64,000 nucleotides of DNA from assembly GCA_009746045.1 (NCBI GenBank), contig RPFO01000082.1:2697266-2761265 (forward strand), read 5' to 3'. Source of the stretch: Mesostigma viride. Its lineage: Eukaryota; Streptophyta; Mesostigmatophyceae; Mesostigmatales; Mesostigmataceae. Below the pieces are notes generated by a model that searched no databases, was not told the origin of the DNA, and saw only the letters and a list, made by a program, of their open reading frames with translations. Within the stretch, counting starts at the first letter, position 1, and each line of letters opens with the position of its first letter. The position numbers were made by a program, and so were the translations under genes. Of this stretch, positions 30,988-45,900 are shown one piece after another.

Positions 30988-33900
30988 AAGAAGAAGGGGC
31001 CGAGGCGCTCCTGAGCGCTGCATCGTCCTCGTCCTCGTGGCTGTGGACTGGCACCTCAGGCGGAGACCCGCAACTCGTGGCGGCGCGCCAAGCATGGCTC
31101 ACGGGAACAAGGGTGACGGCGGCTGGGAGCATGAGCGCGATGATTGGCCACATCCTGTCGGGCCAGGGGGCAGCGTCGGGGGATGCCGCCACAAGGCACG
31201 TGGCGGCGCCAGCAGTAAGAGGAGTCGTGGGGGAAGGGGCCGTGAGGGACGCTCCTGTGGAGTGGCCCAGCGATGGAGCCAGTCGCCCCCCAGCAGATGA
31301 CACAGCCAGTCGGCCTACAACCGATCAAGCAGGTCGTCGGCCTCCAAGGGGGCCCAACGGTTCTCCTGGGATTGGTGAGGCGACGCCCGCATCCAGGGCC
31401 AATGGCCATGCGCAGGAAGGGGTGGTAAATTCCGGCAGGGGGGGTGTACGGGACTACGGCGCCAGTGCTGGCAGCAGATGGGAAGATGCCGCCACCGGTG
31501 CAGCCACTGGTGCGGGGCAGGGGGGGTCAACCACGGCGTGGGACGCCGAGCTGACGGACCTGGACTCGGTGGAGGCGTCATTCCATGAGACGATACGCGG
31601 GGCAGAGGAGGTAGGCAGGGGTGGCTGGATGGAGTGCTGTCGGGGTGGCTGTCGCCGTCCATCATATGACAGAAGCATCTTTGTTTTACTACTAGTATAA
31701 ATAGTCCATCATATGACAGAAGCATCTTTGTTTTACTACTAGTATAAATACCGAGCGTGCAGTAGAATGATGGCAACATTCTTTGTCGTTATGTTGCGGT
31801 GCTTCTTTTGGCATGGGAACAGGAATCTTAACAGGCATCCTCAATGAAAAAAAGGTAGGGCGTCTGGGATGCATCTGGCCCCTCACCACCTAGGCTTTGG
31901 TTTTGGGCGAGGGTCTTCTGCTTGCGATGACGGGCGTGATCCTGCGGCAGCTTACGTAGATCTATGCAGTAACTAAAAATAAACTATCTACTGGTTTTCA
32001 GCACCCACCATTCAGAGTCTCACTTTTTATGACTGACACCCTCCTTGCACGCGTGGTAGTAGAACCAGACGCCCTCTTTGTCTAATGATCTCCAGCACAT
32101 AAGTTACACAAGCCGCTAGCTTATAATTTTTATGCGCTAATCGCTTATCGGCGCACATCCTTGCGCAAGGCATTGTCGCATAAAAAGTATCAGCTAGCGG
32201 CTTGTACAGCCTTATACACTGCAAGCCTTCCCGGCACGAACAGCATGTTTGTACCAGTCACACCCATCAACCAGAGCAAAGGACTGACTCTCCGGCACCC
32301 ACGCCCACCACCCGCCACCACCCGCCACCACCCTGTTCCGGCCACTACCCTCTTGTCCCTGGCAGGTGCGACCCACCAGCGACCCGTCCATGTCCCTGCG
32401 CGTGGACCAAATGCTGGGAGGTACGCCAGCAGCAATACTCTTGTTTGATTGGTTGGTACCACGTCTATGTCAACGCAACCATCTGCACATGCATAATGTG
32501 TGTTGTTTAGCATAGTCGACACTCTGCACGGGTTTGGCATGTGTTGTGAAGCCTATTTGACATTCTGCACCGGCTTGGCCATGTGTTGCTAAGCCTCTTT
32601 GATCCCTACGCCCACTTGATAGGAATGCATGTGTGATACTGTATCCATTTGGCGGGATGGCAGAGCCGCCAAGGCATAAGCCCAACGCAAGCCACCCCAC
32701 GCAAACCCTCGGGCGCACAAAATACAGCGGATGCACATCCGCGCCCCTCGAAACTCTTGCATCCGTAACGGTGGATTCGTTGGAGGGCACACACATCAAG
32801 GTGGAAGTGGAATGGTCTGCCCTATGCTATCACGCTTACGTTGCACACATCTGTGCGCTGACCCCTGACGCCGATCATTGGTCAATGGGAGCGGCAATCC
32901 AACGGTCAGCAAGCGGGTGGAGGGCAATCTTTTGCGGACAAGGCCGTTTGCCTGGCAGTTATGATCTCAGTCTTGTGTGAAGAAACTGCCGATCGCTCGT
33001 TCGTGTGATTCGTATTCCCATGCTTTTTGTTGGTTCGTTTTTTTGTTTGTCTTTTTGTCTGTTTGTTCGTTCGGTCGGTCGGTCGGTCGGTCGGTCGGTC
33101 GGTCGGTCGGTCGGTCGGTCGGTCGGTCGGTCGGTCGGTCGGTCGGTCGGTCGGTCGGTCGGTCGGTCGGTCGGTCGGTCGGTCGGTCGTCGGTCGGTCG
33201 GTCGGTCGGTCGGTCGGTCGGTCGGTCGGTCGGTCGGTCGGTCGGTCGGTCGGTCGGTCGGTCGGTCGGTCGGTCGGTCGGTCGGTCGGTCGGTCGGTCG
33301 GTCGGTGGGCTGGTTGGTTGGTTGGTTGGTTGGTTGGTTGGTTGGTTGGTTGGTTGGTTGGTTGGTTGGTTGGTTGGTTGGTTGGTTGGTTGGTTGGTTG
33401 GTTGGTTGGTTGGTTGGTTGGTTGGTTGGTTGGTTGGTTGGTTGGTTGGTTGGTTGGTTGGTTGGTTGGTTGGTTGGTTGGTTGGTTGGTTGGTTGGTTG
33501 GTTGGTTGGTTGGTTGGTTGGTTGGTTGGTTGGTTGGTTGGTTGGTTGGTTGGTTGGTTGGTTGGTTGGTTGGTTGGTTGGTTGGTTGGTTGGTTGGTTG
33601 GTTGGTTGGTTGGTTGGTTGGTTGGTTGGTTGGTTGGTTGGTTGGTTGGTTGGTTGGTTGGTTGGTTGGTTGGTTGGTTGGTTGGTTGGTTGGTTGGTTG
33701 GTTGGTTGGTTGGTTGGTTGGTTGGTTGGTTGGTTGGTTGGTTGGTTGGTTGGTTGGTTGGTTGGTTGGTTGGTTGGTTGGTTGGTTGGTTGGTTGGTTG
33801 GTTGGTTGGTTGGTTGGTTGGTTGGTTGGTTGGTTGGTTGGTTGGTTGGTTGGTTGGTTGGTTGGTTGGTTGGTTGGTTGGTTGGTTGGTTGGTTGGTTG

Positions 33901-36900
33901 GTTGGTTGGTTGGTTGGTTGGTTGGTTGGTTGGTTGGTTGGTTGGTTGGTTGGTTGGTTGGTTGGTTGGTTGGTTGGTTGGTTGGTTGGTTGGTTGGTTG
34001 GTTGGTTGGTTGGTTGGTTGGTTGGTTGGTTGGTTGGTTGGTTGGTTGGTTGGTTGGTTGGTTGGTTGGTTGGTTGGTTGGTTGGTTGGTTGGTTGGTTG
34101 GTTGGTTGGTTGGTTGGTTGGTTGGTTGGTTGGTTGGTTGGTTGGTTGGTTGGTTGGTTGGTTGGTTGGTTGGTTGGTTGGTTGGTTGGTTGGTTGGTTG
34201 GTTGGTTGGTTGGTTGGTTGGTTGGTTGGTTGGTTGGTTGGTTGGTTGGTTGGTTGGTTGGTTGGTTGGTTGGTTGGTTGGTTGGTTGGTTGGTTGGTTG
34301 GTTGGTTGGTTGGTTGGTTGGTTGGTTGGTTGGTTGGTTGGTTGGTTGGTTGGTTGGTTGGTTGGTTGGTTGGTTGGTTGGTTGGTTGGTTGGTTGGTTG
34401 GTTTCCTGATTCCCTTTGGACCCATGCCCTGTCACCCTGTCCGGCCTGCTGCTGGGTGCCTGGTATCCCACCAACACCACCATCACCGGGACACCTGCGT
34501 ACATGGGCACCTCGATACATGGCGACACCGGGACACCTGGACGCGTGGGCGCGGGTCAGACATGGACCTGGACGGGCTGATTGCGCGCATCACCGCAGGG
34601 TCTCTCCAGAGGAGGTGCGTGGCCCATGCCCTCTCATGGCCTGGCCTATGTGGCCGTGACCAGTGCGTTGGGCCCTTACCCCTCGCTCCAGCCATCACAA
34701 CCGGCGGTAGCATAGGTACATTTGACCCGGCAGTGTCTGCACACCGATGTAGCCCTTGGAAGCTCGTGCGAATGCGATGGGATCTTATTGTCGGCTTCCC
34801 TACCTTTCATTTCCTTTCAGAGCCCGCTGATAGCTCTTACCTGGCATTAGGAGTCACCACTGGTTATTGGCATTAGTCACAATTTATCTTCGCCTCGCAC
34901 CACCCAGGCGCACACACCCCAACTCGTGTACCCGTTTGTACACGCTGGCCTCGCTGCGCCCTCGGTGGGGACGGTGCTCGGGGGATCCGGGGGATCCCGT
35001 TCCCATAAGCCCGCGGCCATGGGCTTTCTTCGAGATATTCGCTTGGAGACAGTGGTGGGCTCCAGCCCGACATGGTCATGGGCACTAATGTTGGCCTGTT
35101 TGTGTTAACTTTACCAGCCCCAGTGACAGACCGCCTTGTCATGCAAAGTGCCAGGAAAGGGTCTGCTCGGCAGCCAACGGTCCCTTGTGTTGCCCCAGTG
35201 TGGAAAGGCATTGAAACACTGTCCACCAGGCACGAGAGTCGTAAAAGTGTGCGCGCGAATTCGGCCATGTGACGCACACCCCCCATGCCACGCAGGCCCT
35301 TCTGCTTTTTGCCACCTGCACCCCCATCGGCGCAATGCATTGCAGGTGACGTAGTGCAGCTCTTTTTCCATGCACGTCCTAGTGCCTGCCAGTTTTCCCT
35401 CATGTACCAGCCCTGGCGGCCCATACATGCTCCAGGGATACCTTGACGGGCAGTGAACAGACCCACCCTGCCAAGTGTCCATGCTACTACCAGTACTGTC
35501 ATCCCTGCTGGATTCGGCACTACTGGAGTATTCTAATTATACTAATGCCAACCAATGCTGCTTGGCCCACTGGATAAACCTCCCAATGAATGCCACCATC
35601 TATTTCCATGCCTCATCCCCCCCAACACCTCACCCAGCCCCCGGCAATCCGCGCAGCACCCATCGACCAGCGAGCCATCCAGTGACGAAGAGGACAGGCA
35701 TCCCCAGCAACGGGGGGCGGCTCCGCGGGGAGGAGTGCCGTCTGCCAGCGGCGGCGGCACCGCCCCCATCTCCACCAGTGCGTTCCTTCGCTCCCTGGGG
35801 CCTGGAGTCCCATCGGCCGCGACTGTGCATCAGCAGGTGCACCTGCTGTGGGGGCCGCGCCGGCAGGCTGCGGACGCCAGCGATGTCAGCGACGAATCGG
35901 ACGCGGGATCGTCGGACGTGGAGTCATCCGATCCGTGTGACGGCGGGGGCAGTAGCATGGCTACAACAGGAGTCGTTCCCTCGGCTGTTGCGGATGCAGC
36001 ACAGCGGGGGAGGGGCAAGGGCAGGGATGAAGGCGGCGGCGCGTCGGCACCTGCTTCAGCTTCCGCGTCGCCGGCAGAGGCCGCAAAGGGGCACCCGGCG
36101 GTCGCGGGGATACCAGCACAGCAGGGGCCAGTCACGGCTCGAGCTCCTGGGAGGTGCGTGCAGCGAATCTGGGAAAGAATATGCTAGTATATAATAGTAA
36201 TAACCAATGAATATGCTAGTATATAATATTAAGGATGTTAAAACATAAATACTACTAGATTACAGTAATGCTTCTTTTAATGCTAGGTCCCCAGCGGGTC
36301 AATAACTCAATATGCGGATATGCAGCGGATAGAAATAATCTGCCATCAGCCATGTGGCATCAAATAACAAGGTTTAAGAAAATAACAAGGTTTGAGTAGT
36401 TTTCTTCTCTCAATGGTATAAATGTGACTGACATCTATTCCTTGCAAAGTTTTGTAAATATTTCCAATCCAACATCTCTCCGCTGCAACGCGCTGATCCC
36501 GATCCATTTCACATAATTTTTCTTTTCTGTCACTCCACGCCATTTCTTCACGTCTTCAAGCCTCACAAGTCTCAGCTCGTGCCACCCTTTGTCGCTAACA
36601 TGAGCCATGTAAAACGTTGGACGGTACGGTGGATGCCCGTCACTCCATGGGCAGACCGGGCGTGCCCCCACCTCCCCATGACAGTGGCGACGGATACCCA
36701 GCCGCCGCATCCGCCGGAGGGCCTGTCATCTTGGACCTCCGGCAGCAGGTTGACGGGGCGGTGAGTTCTTGTCCCTTTGGTTCTTGCCCCACCCCTTTCC
36801 CCACCCTCACCCTCCCACCACACACTGCTTGATGCGCAAATCATCCTGCCATGCAAGTCACGGTGGCAGCCGCATAGCTACATTAGCGTACACGGTCGTG

Positions 36901-39900
36901 CGACCACGGTCACAGGAGGCCGCCAGCACACCCCGCCTGCTGTGATACACACACACCGCCTGTAATAATATCGGAAGTGAATTGACGCTGGCTGCCCAGC
37001 GAAACTAAAACAGCAAGCTGCTTCCAGGCTGCTTTTGTATTCGGCAAGGGGGAAGACTGATCCTCGTTTGGAATGTGCGCGAGGCTCGGGCATGTCATTC
37101 GAGGCAGCACACCGTGGCAGTGGCAGCATGCTGAATCGCAGCAGACTGCATTGCATCGTGCTCAACTCCATGGAGCACACTGGGGTGCGGTTGGTTGCCA
37201 TATGAGTTTAGTGGGGTGGGGACGCCAGCCATACCCGTCGCTAGCCATCGCGGGGGATGGCACTTGCCACATGCCACGTGAGCTCGCACCGCCTGTCTAG
37301 CGAGCGGGTACGCAATCGTGCCCCCACCATCGGCTCGATCGGCTATCCCCGCGGTGGGGAACTTTCTGGCCTACTTAGGGGCCAGGATGCCCCCAGGGGG
37401 GTTGGGCGAGGATGCGATGCCTTGAACGTTCTTAGACCACAAAATGTGGTTGCCTGGCAGGCTGCCCTTAGTGGACGTTCTGGCGAACCTCTTGAGGTTT
37501 CCATGGTGCACCCTGGTATCGGACGCTCTTCCACCTGGGAGGAGGGGATGGGGCTTGTGGACGGTGTGGTCTTGGCATGACACAAAAAAGTTTAATTTTC
37601 ATTCGGTATGGCGCATGTGACATGAAAGTAGGGGTTGTGCAGATGGCTAGTAACTTGGTGCTCGTATCCGTCCATAGTGGATACTAGTATACCGTTAGCT
37701 GCCCTCAATCTGAAGGCATGCTCCTATTCACGTGCGGTGCTTGACTCTGTCACGTTTGCCACACACATGCGTAGCTCACGTGCTACTTCTTCTCCCAACC
37801 CCCCTGTGTTCGCTCCTCCCGCGCACACACGGGGCAGGCATCCGCGGCGCCGCCCTCTCACGACCAACCATCGCGAGCGCCGGCTCCCCGTGCCGTCCCC
37901 CTGGGCATGCTCTCCAAGGGCATCCGCATAGCCGACAGCGACAGCAGCGACGAGGACAGCATGGCGGCCGAGATGGCCACGTGGCGCTCGCAGCGCGACA
38001 ACCTTAAGCGAGGGGGTGGCGGCCGCAGGGGGGGAATTGGGGGCAGTGGCACCAGCAGGAATGCCACAGAAACAACCACAGGCACAGCTAGCCGAGAGAG
38101 CCAGGCGGCCAAATCCCAGGCCCAGGGTCCGGCCAAGTGGGATGGCCCGTCGGTGGCTGGCAGGGAGACGCTGGTAGCGGCACTCGACAAATCGTCGGAT
38201 GCTGTCTCGAGAGACACATCGGCGGCGAGCAGTCATGGACGCGGGGGCAGCATGGATGAGGGTCCAGCTGGCCGTTCCCGAGAGGCTGCCCAGCCCCGCA
38301 CGCAGGATGCCGACACCTCCCAGGGAGACTTTGCAACCAATGTGCTGCACGACGCAACGTGTGGTGGGGCAGCAGGTGGCACCACCGTGCCTGCTACTAA
38401 CACGGGTGGTCCAACTGCGGCCGCAAGTGGCACCAAACGGATGGCTTCTGGCCCACCGGCTGTGATGGCGACCGGGCCCTCGTCTTCTCCGCCCCGCCGC
38501 CCGCCCCACCTCACGCAAGATGAGCCCACAACCTCCCATGACCCGCAAGTCGAGCCCTCACACGACCACCACCACGAACAAGAGAGCGCGCTGGACGAGC
38601 AGATGGCGGCATGGCGGCAGCGCGTGGAACAGAGGCAGGCCGAGGCGGGCGCCGAGGCGGAGCGCCGAAGGGTGCAGGCGGCGCGCTCTGAGGAGGCGCG
38701 GCTGGCAGCAGAAGAGGAGGCACGTTTGGTGGCGCGGGAGCGCACGGCGGCGCTGATCGCGGAGCAGAGGGCTGAGTGGGAGGCGTTCAAGCAGCGCCGG
38801 GCGGGCGATGGGGGGCGGGGGACGCTGCCCACCGATGCCGCTTATGCTGCAGGCACGGCAGCGGCTAATAATGCTACAAACGCTGCTGCTGGCACCACAG
38901 GTAGCACAGCCGCCCCCGCTAGCCCACCTGCAGGTGCAGGTATCCCTGCTCCCCCTGCCCTTGACGGCGCGGTCGCAGCGTCCCCCGATGCTTCTCAAGG
39001 CTGGAGCCCCGGGGCCAGACCGCGTTCCTGTGACAGTGGAGGCGAGGCGACAGACCTATCTCAGGGGGGAGGGAGGGATGTTGAATCGCAGGGAGGGATC
39101 CGGCAGGGTGACCGCGGCAACGACAGCTCGTCAAGGGGCTCTGGGGCTGCCCCTGGGGGCCATGAAGGGCCAGCGGCAGGGGACGTTGGCGAGGAAGGGG
39201 AGGATGAGGCGGCGGCTCTGCCCGTGACGCTGGCGCCGATACCTGTGATCCCAGAGGCCGATGATGACCGTGAATGGCCGGTGGCGGTCGGCGGCGGCAA
39301 GTCAGGGGACAAGCCTGGTCCACGTTTGCGCCCTGTGACGGATACCTGTGCCTCCGTTCAGCAACCGGCCGATGCCACGGCCTCTCCCAGTCCATCCTTA
39401 CAACCCTCCCCCCTCGCCAAGGCATCGTCTCCCTCACAACCAGCGCATCCATCCACCGGCAGTGCCATGGATACACCGGATGGTCCGCCGGTGCCACCCT
39501 CCGCACAAACCCCACCGGTGCCACCCTCCGCACAAACCCCAGCGTCAGCGATGGCGATGTCGTCGTCATACGTGTCGATGACAAGTGTCACACAGGGGTT
39601 GGAGGCTGCCCGTGCGCGCCAGCAGCTGCTCTTCCAGCAACGGGTGACGCGCTGGGCCGAGGGCCACAGCCAGCAGCTGCAGCACCCTGGTGGTAGTGGC
39701 TCCCGGATGGGTGTTCATGGGGCGGCTGCCAGTAGCCAAGGGGGGGGTCAAGCGGGCCATGGGGGCAAGCGGAGTGACCCTCATTCCCATCACGGTCCCT
39801 TTGACTACTCCTGTCTGTTCCACCCAGCAGCGTCCTTCCAGCCGCCACTGCGCATGATGCCGTTCCCTGTCACGCCCACTGCCACCGTGGTTTCACGCGA

Positions 39901-42900
39901 GGGCGCGCCAGGTGGCAGGGTATCGCCAACAGGGGCGAGGAAATGGGGGAACCCCGCGCGGGCAGTGCTGGTCGCCGGAGTTACCTCTGCCACCGCGGTG
40001 GGTGAGGTCCTGGGCTGGTTGGTGGACTCGAGGGTGGGATCGCGAAGTAGCGCTGTGTCGTCGTCACTGTCTACAGCTAAGGCTGCCACTGCTCCCTGCC
40101 ACCCTGCTGAACATGACAAGGGACAGGTGGCGGGTGGAGGGGTGCTGCCCGCCCTGAAGATCGTCTCCTTATTGCTGGCGTCCCTGGAAGACGTAATCGA
40201 CACCATCGCCACGTCGTCAGCAACCAGCGCAGTCCCTGGGGTAGCGGAGAAGCTCCCATGCAGGGCCGCGGTCATTGGCGCGGGTCCATCAGGGCAGGAG
40301 GATGGGCGATGGGTGCGTGCGTTAGTAGTCATGGTCGAGGCGGATAGCACTAGCACTGTTCAACCCACCGAGGAGGGGGAGTTGTTTTCTGGCCGCGATG
40401 CTCAGAATGCTCGTGATCGCTCGAGCCTGCAGGGTGAACCCAGGGACTGCGACCGCAAGGACAGCAGCCACCTCGTGGCGGAGCTGCGTGCGGCTGTGAG
40501 GGACGCCACAGTGTCGCTGCTGTCATCCGGGGTGTGTGACCCGTTTGGTGACATCATCAACAAGGGGCCAGCAGAGCTCGCCGCATCGTCTTCATCCAAA
40601 GGGGCAAGACCCCAACCGTGTGATTGCATTCAGGTGCTATCACAGGATCACCAGCTAGCGAGCATTTTCCGCCGGCCGTTGTCGCTCAAGGCGCCTCCCC
40701 TCTCCCCCACATCTGGGGCGCGCTCCACTGCCAGTAAGGGCAAGCCTGGCCATGGCCACGAGCACACGACCGACCCCTCGCACACCGGTGCAGGGGCGGG
40801 GGTCGTATCTTCCACCCAGGGCCTTCCCTCTGCCTCCACGACCACCACCACATCCTCCGCCATGGCAACGGCCACCACCACATCCGCCATCGCCCCATCC
40901 ACCGCCCTTTCCCTCCAGAGGACCGTGTGTGTGCTGGGCCCCGACGCCACCTCCAACGGGAATGCCCTCCGCGCCATCCTCCGACGCGTCGATGCCGAGG
41001 GGCTCACCCTGGAGGGTGCCCGCATTGTCTACCTGTCGCACGCGCAAGCGGCCGACGTCGCCGCGTCCTCCCCCCATGACGCGGCGGCGCCGCTCGCCCC
41101 CTTGCTGGCGATGGCTTTGCGCGGGCGTGCGGCCGTCCAGGCATGGCTGGCGGCGGTGGGGCCGAGTGACCCCCAGTTGGCCCGCGTGACGGACCCAGCC
41201 TCTTTGCGAGCTATCTTCGGGACCTCCCGCGACAAATGCCTGTTGAGCTGCACGAGGCTGCCGGAACGGGCGTCCCGCGAGGTGGCCTTCTGGTTCGGGG
41301 GTCGGCTGGACAGTCATGCGGGCGCCAGCACGTGGACAACACCACCCAGCAACGCAAGCACTGCTGCTGGTTATGCGCGCGGCGGCGGATCTTCAGGCCA
41401 CGGCGGGGAAGGGCGTGTCGTTGTCGATGGTGATGACGAAGAGAGTGATGTGGTTGCCGATGATGCAGATGTGGGCGACACACCCTCGTCGTCGCAGGCG
41501 GTGCCCAGGGGGGAGAACCTTCCCATGCAGCTGCCCCCTGGGTGGGACCCAGACACCCTCCTGGCCCGCCCCGCCGAGCATGCCGATGGGGGTGGCCCCG
41601 GGCAAGCTTCCTCTGGCCGGCAGGAAGCATGTTCACCCACAAGCCGGGGAGAAAGTCCTGGGCCGGGATGGGACGAGGGGGAGGTGACGGATGGCAGCAC
41701 ATCCCGTTCTACGACAACTCAGCAAGGAAAGGGGAACCCCTCGGGCGGCGCGCACGACGCATCCCAGGGGAAGCAGAGCGCACCAGCCTCCCTGGGCGCC
41801 CCCCTGCGGTTGCTGCACTGCGCCATGTGGGAGACCACGTTTCTGGCGCTGGTCCCTGGGGTGCCCTCGCCCCTCCTGGGGCAGGTGGCGGCCGCGTGCG
41901 ACGCGATGGGGTACAGCGTAACGGGGGCCGCGCGCGTGCCAGCAGAGCAGTGGCAGCAGCTTGGGGCCGCTGTGCTGCGGCTCCGTCGCGAGGGAGGGGA
42001 CGGGGATGCGGAAGCTTTTTTTCCCTCCTTCCAGCAAGGGGAAGGGGGGGCGGAGGCGCCGGAGGGCAGAGCCGGCACACATGGGGAGGATGGGAGGATG
42101 CCAGGGGGATGCGGGGATGCAGGGATGCCGAAAAACACAGCAGTTCCTAGCGAGGGCAGCGAGTGGGTTCCGCCCGGGCGCTGTCAGGGAGGCCTTGCGG
42201 GGAATGGTGGCGGTGGGGACCGTATTGGTGGCGGCGCGCCGGTATTACCACGGTTGGCGCCGCGGCCCCTCTTGCTGCGTTTGGAGAAGGAAGAAGCGGT
42301 GGCTCACGCGGTGGCGCTGGTGGAGCGGCTGTGCTGGCTGCTGCCAGACGTGATCCATGCAAGCGCCTCTACGAATGTAGTCCGTGCCAGTGCGAGCAGT
42401 ACCGCTGTGGGAAAGCATGCCACTGTCGATGCCGACGCCAATGTCCATACTCGCCAAGCAGGCGAGTCCCCCGTCGAGCCACCGCCAGCTGTCGGCGTCA
42501 CGGAGAGAACGGCGAATGATCCACTGGATTTGGACGATGTCCAACTGGACACTCTCGGTCCGGACGCTAACAAAAGCCGCGCGCTTGCAACTGGCACAAC
42601 GGGCATGGCAGGCGTGGGCGCGAGGGATGCGGCAAGCCCCAGGGTGGTGGCCTGGGTGGCCCCGACACAGGCGTGTGCGGCCGCGTGGCAGGCGTGCGCG
42701 GCATCGTTGTTCCGGCTGCCAGTATACACTCCTGTTGGTGCGTCTGCTCCGCACGGAGGGCGCGTGGGGAACGATGGCTGGGAGGGAGACGGTGACGGCG
42801 ACGGCGTTATGGTGGACGAGGAGGGCGCGGAGCAGGTAACGTGACCCGCCCTCGTGCCTCCTTGGATGGCGAGGTGGCAGGGAGGGTTACAGCAGGGGAG

Positions 42901-45900
42901 TGGGGCCTGCTGCGTTCTCATGTTGTGGATGGCATGGGTTGTGGTGGAGCGGAGAGGCATGATTTGTGAACACGATTGTGATGTCAGAGGCCAGCCTGGG
43001 TCAACATATAGCCTGTCTGATGGGCAGATGCATGAGGGAAAACTGTTTCTGGTTGAGTACACCCCCCCTTTCAGGTTTTTGAATGGGGTCCGACCGACCC
43101 AGGTCTGCGATCTTAAATCTGAAATCGAATCCAGGTTTGACAATGTTAAACATGAGGTCAGCACAAACCCACTCCTCGCGTACCACTGACCGCTACTTAC
43201 CAGCCTTTGGTGCCTGCTGTAAGATCTTTTTGCCAAAACCAGCCCTGCAATAAAACAGAAATTCCAAAATCCAGGGTCTCAGGATCTTAAACCTGAGAAT
43301 CTTAAACCTCAAAGGAGTTTTGTACGGAGGGATGAAGGGGCGGCCCGTGCGTGGGAGTGGCAGCATGATGGGTGGGTGGGTGGGTGGAAGGTGGATGTAC
43401 CGTGTCAAGAAGCCGCCTCAAATTCTGTCGCGTATCGCGGGGGGGGGGGGCGGGGGGGGGGGGGAGTTGTTGCTGACCGACGGCTGGATTGTGAAAGCAT
43501 GTGACAACAAGCACATGTGAAGGCATCTGAAAACGAACACGTGCTCCTTCCCATTGCCGCCTGTCACTGGTCCTGCTCCTGCGCGGCCCTCCTGCTGCTT
43601 GTTCCCGCGGTGCATGTCTCATTTGTTGGTGTGTGTCCTGTATGGCTGGTTCACTTGGCTGGTGCGGCTTCCTGTTGTTTTCTATTGTTTCATTGTTGCT
43701 GCTGCGCCATCCTTTATCATCGCGTGCAGGTCACGTGTGTGGCCATCGCCAGCACATCCACCGCGGCCATCGCGCACGGCCTGCGGATGCTCCTGGGACA
43801 ACCACCCACGCCATCGCAAGAAGACGCGCACGCGCCTGGCCCGGTAGACACCAGGGGGCCCTGGGGGCAGGAGCCTCGGGGCGGATGGGATGAGCGGCGG
43901 AGCCCATCGGGGGCGCCCCCTTCTTGGGATACTCCCCGCAACAGCGCAAACAGTGTGTGGTCCGCCCATCCCATCAACGGGACGCGCGCACTGGCGTTGG
44001 AATGCCTTGGCTTCCGGCTGCTCCACCGACTACCCCACGCGCTCGTGCCCCTGTTCGCATCAGGGCAAGGGAAGGGGGGGTCGTCCCCCGCAGGGACGCC
44101 CCCAGGGTCCCCCCGCCGGCGTGGGTGGCGCGTGGGGCCGACCGTGCGGGTGGCGGGCTTGGGGGATTCCCGTGGGGGGGGCGGGGGGGCATGCGGGCGA
44201 GGGACGGGCAGGATTCATCGCATCACTACGACCACAAGGGTCGCTATGAGGGTCCCAGCCCCTTGTCCCCTGTGAGCCCGTTGAGTGGCCGGAGACGAGG
44301 CAGTGATAATGCTGGTGCGGGCGGCCCCGGTGGCGCGTCTCGGCACCAGCAGGGCGGCGCAGCTAGAGATCGGGGCGTGGGCCAGCATCAGCACGCCCAT
44401 GGGGACAAGGGGGATCACGAGGGGGGCAGCGACATGCCGGGCCAAGGTAGAAGTGGGGCCTCGGATGCAGCACCGGTGCTGCGCTCGTGCCCGGTGGCGC
44501 TGCTGGCGCTGCGGGGGAGGGATGTCGTGCGGCTGTGCCGGGCGGTGGCACGGGAGTTTCCACGCGTGTGCGCCGCCTCGCTGATTCTGTCATCGGGCAC
44601 CGCAAACGAGCGGGTGGCCATGGTGGCAGCGGCCAGTGGAGCGGCGGCGCTGAAGCAGGTGGGTAGGGATCCCTGGATCAGTGACATCCAACCGTAGGCC
44701 ATATACATAGTTGGGAACTACTATATGGATGGTTAAGATATGTAGTTAGGATTGGTAGTTAGCATAGTTAGTCCATCTCACAAGCTGCAGATTGGACGGT
44801 TAGCTTCGTATTCAGCCTGTTGTGATTAGAGGGTCCCCCTTGCAAAGTCTCGTGGCATAAGCCGCGGAAGCCAGGTGTGTCGTACGGGCACGGGTGGGAG
44901 CCGCCGGCGTATGCATGGCAGGCATGATGGAGCCGCCGGCGTATGCATGGGAGGCATGATGGAGCCTCCGGCGTATGCATGGCAGGCATGATGGAGCCGC
45001 CGGCGTATGCATGGCAGGCATGATGGAGCCGCCGGCGTATGCATGGCAGGCATGATGGAGCCGCCGGCGTATGCATGGCAGGCATGATGGAGCAATCCTG
45101 CGTGTTGTTTGCTGGTCGTTGGCTGTTTCTACTCTGATGTGAACAGCCAGGAAGCGGTTTTGCCCTTGCTCGTCGCTCGCACGGGCAGCCACAGTGCCTG
45201 ATGTTGCCCACATCGCGTGCGTAGAGATGCTACACTGGTGCTATGCCATCTCTTGCAAGCTGCCCTTCAACCACGTGGCGTTGGCGTGCCACAGTATAGC
45301 TGGTCTCAATCGATGTAGTCTACTGGAAGAGTCATAAGGAGCGGGCATCCTACCTTCTCTCCATCCCTCAGCTTCCTTTCTGTTCTCCATCGGCCACCTT
45401 TCTCTGTAATAGAGGCATGTATTCTGTGTCACGTTTCTGCTGGTGACCTTGTGTGGCCGTGACCTGCCCTCTCCTAGGGGCTGCCTTGAGAAACCGTATA
45501 CACTGCTCTTTCCCCTTCCCCCAACGCCAACCCCACCGCTAGCCTTATGCCCACCCCGAGCCTCACCCCCGGCCCCAACCCCGCTGTGGCTATACTACTA
45601 TGAGCCCTACACGGTTCGGTTGAAGGAGAAAACTTGTTGCATCCGTGCGACCCCCGACCCCCAACTTCCCCAACTCCTCAGATGGCGGCCGTGTTCTCCG
45701 AGCAAGACCTGATGGAAGAGCCAGGGACCCGCGCGCTGGCGGCCTACTACCCGCCGCTGCCAGCTGGCGCGCCCCTGCTGACCCACCTCCCCCGCAGCCA
45801 CGCACCGCAGCACGCCGTGGTGTCGCTGACTCTGGCGTCCGCGGCGCGTGGCCGGCTGGAGCAGTTGTTACGGCTGTCAGATCACGCGGGGTTCGCGCTG

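Noticed and set aside
32906-34876. 460-620-residue open frames of Asn-Gln-Pro-Thr, Gly-Arg-Ser-Val and Leu-Val-Gly-Trp repeats
   Set aside because: Same artefact over (GGTC)n/(GGTT)n; the region is an intron between two phase-matched exons.
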